DNA of 64,000 bases from Xestospongia muta. Its lineage: Eukaryota; Porifera; Demospongiae; Haplosclerida; Petrosiidae. The stretch is taken from the NCBI GenBank assembly GCA_963693285.1, contig OY848918.1, forward strand, positions 18,356,047 through 18,420,046, in the 5' to 3' direction. Shown here piece by piece: positions 62,481-64,000 of this stretch; position 1 is the first letter of the stretch; each line of letters starts with the position of its first letter. The notes under the pieces were generated by a model. The model saw nothing but the letters and a program-made list of their open reading frames with translations, searched no databases and was not told where the DNA came from. The position numbers were made by a program, and so were the translations under genes.

Positions 62481-63608
62481 TTAGAATGTCATTTGGATAA
62501 AGGGTACTCTATCTATGCAACCTTTTTTGATCTAACTAAAGCATTTGACTCAGTTCCACACCAACTCCTTCTTGATGTACTTTTTTCACTTGACATTATT
62601 CATCACCTTATGGTTTGGCTTCAAAGCTATCTCACACTTCAATCTCAGCAGGTTGTTGTTGATGGCTTTTCCTCTTCTAAGTCTACTGTCTTATCTGGCG
62701 TTCCTCAAGGCTCGAATCTTGGACCACTTCTCTTCATTTTGTATGTGAATGACATATTCTAGTTACCTTTCTCCTCAACTTCATCCATCATCCTATATGC
62801 TGATGACATCCTTCTATCATGTCCCTTCAAATCATCCTATGAATTTTTACTTGCACAATCTAACAGTAATATCCTCTCTTCCTGGGTCAAATCTAAACAC
62901 TTAACTATTATAATCACTCAAAAACAAAATACAAGTTCATTTCCAGGAAGTCTCCTACATCCTTTGCTACTCTTCCTTCTCTTCTCCTTGATGGATTACC
63001 TCTTGAATTAGTCTCTTCATTTAAGTACCCAGGTGTTACTCTAACCTCTAACCTCTCCTGGTCTACTCACATCAATGAAACCTGTTCTAAATGCTGGGCT
63101 ACAAACATCGTCAATTTTACTATAATTTTTCTGTTCTTAATAAATTTTATTTGATATTAATCCTTCCCATCCTTATGTACAGCTCCTTTGTATGGATCCA
63201 TATTTCATTTCTAGCATCAACAAATTGGAAAAAATTCAACATTTTGCCCTAAAACTCTGCAGTCAAAATTGGACCTCTGATTATCCTCTACTTCTAAAAC
63301 TCTTCAATCTTCCTTCTCTATCCTCCTGTAGAACAACATCCAAGCTTGTCCTTTTATACAAGTTCATCTTTAGTAAGCTCTACATTCCTGCTGGCTCTTT
63401 TTCATTTCAAAACCATTCCTCTTACAATTTATGTTGTTCCCACCTTTTAAACTTGAATCTGCCCTTCTCCAGATCTTCTACTACCCTCAACTTCTTCCTT
63501 ACCAGTGCTTCCTCCCTGTGGAATTCCCTTCCCTCATCATTCAAAGATCTCAACTCTGCAGTTCAAGCAAAATATTTCTTATTTACTTTAGAATTATCAG
63601 GAATATAG
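62480..63608 (+). pseudogene. LINE reverse-transcriptase relic (third copy)
   Basis: 62,493-62,762 has FFDLTKAFDSVPHQLLLDVL and SGVPQGSNLGPLLFILYVND, then a stop (TAG 62,760). YADDILLSCP follows at about 62,797. After frame changes the C-terminal part is open at 63,192-63,608 (INKLEKIQHFALKLCSQNWT ... LWNSLPSSFKDLNSAVQ), the best kept of the three copies. No endonuclease domain, no poly(A) tail or target duplication of its own. Confidence 0.85.
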
Positions 63609-64000
63609 CATACATATTGTTCATGTTTATCATTCATTCACCTGTTAATATCATCACTTATAATAAATCCTTCACCTCCTATTTTATATTATTCTATTGT
63701 TTTTGATGCTCTTTTATTAGCTTTGCTATTGAGTGTCTTTTGTGTTTTAATTAAAAAAATAGCTTGTCCTGATAAAGAAGAGTTAGATCATCTCAAGGAG
63801 AATAATACAGTTGATGATATAACTGTGTCGTTATGTTTTGTAGCTATGACAACATGAAGGTTTTTGAGTTGGTAGTGAGATGAATTAAAGTATCTATTGT
63901 CATTATCCCAAGACTATATATCACTCGTTGTAGTTAGTTCAATGACATTATTAGTATAAGTACTAGACTAATGTAGATACATATAGAATTGTGTAATGGC
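63609..64000. other. LINE 3' flank, shared by all three copies
   Basis: Matches 28,291-28,680 directly and about 21,960-22,355 in reverse. No gene. Confidence 0.5.

Overview
The window looks like nuclear DNA of a sponge (demosponge, Amphimedon-like). It is strongly A+T-rich. Genes are split by GT-AG introns. The recognisable protein families are ankyrin-GTPase-death-domain proteins, a beta-helix/multi-membrane-segment family, CACTA (En/Spm) and LINE transposon relics, and many short TIR elements. The species assignment is inference from family content; no search was run.

The best gene runs on the minus strand from about 59,420 to 43,358. Eight coding exons give a 1,009-residue protein. It starts with five ankyrin repeats, one per exon, followed by a P-loop GTPase with a Roco/COR-like segment in one 2.1-kb exon, and ends with a death domain in the last exon. 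This fits an intracellular sensor or adaptor of the NLR/Roco type. Two further copies of its 3' half lie on the plus strand at the left end: one enters from outside the window (1-1,321) and one is 5'-truncated (about 1,737-3,349). Half-length death-domain relics lie deeper inside.

The large-scale structure is a very long inverted duplication. About 1,737-23,690 is repeated in reverse as about 26,949-45,057, with strong similarity through genes, relics and non-coding DNA alike. Between the arms lie a 1.8-kb stretch, a (GA)n minisatellite and a 200-base N gap. The outer break falls inside the GTPase/COR exon. A third copy of the central part (minisatellite, 1.8-kb stretch, LINE and flank) occupies about 59,690-64,000 in the same orientation as the right arm, 35.3 kb from it, so the right arm may be the first unit of a tandem array. 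The N gap at the centre leaves open a true palindrome, joined haplotypes, or a misjoined tandem array.

The two arms serve as an internal alignment. They reveal a 1,865-bp TTAA transposon in the left arm with its precise empty site in the right arm, a 311-bp microhomology deletion in the left arm, and three further large indels, two of which carry repeats also found in introns of the ankyrin-death gene. Both arms hold decayed copies of a CACTA transposase, a LINE reverse transcriptase, an FN3 fragment, a beta-helix/membrane protein, a coiled-coil gene relic and death-domain fragments.

The introns of the minus-strand gene hold a 777-bp TIR element with a 7-bp target duplication, a Tc1/mariner-type MITE, a Ty3/gypsy pol relic and an unusual perfect-stem hairpin. 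Remaining non-coding stretches show nothing I can name.
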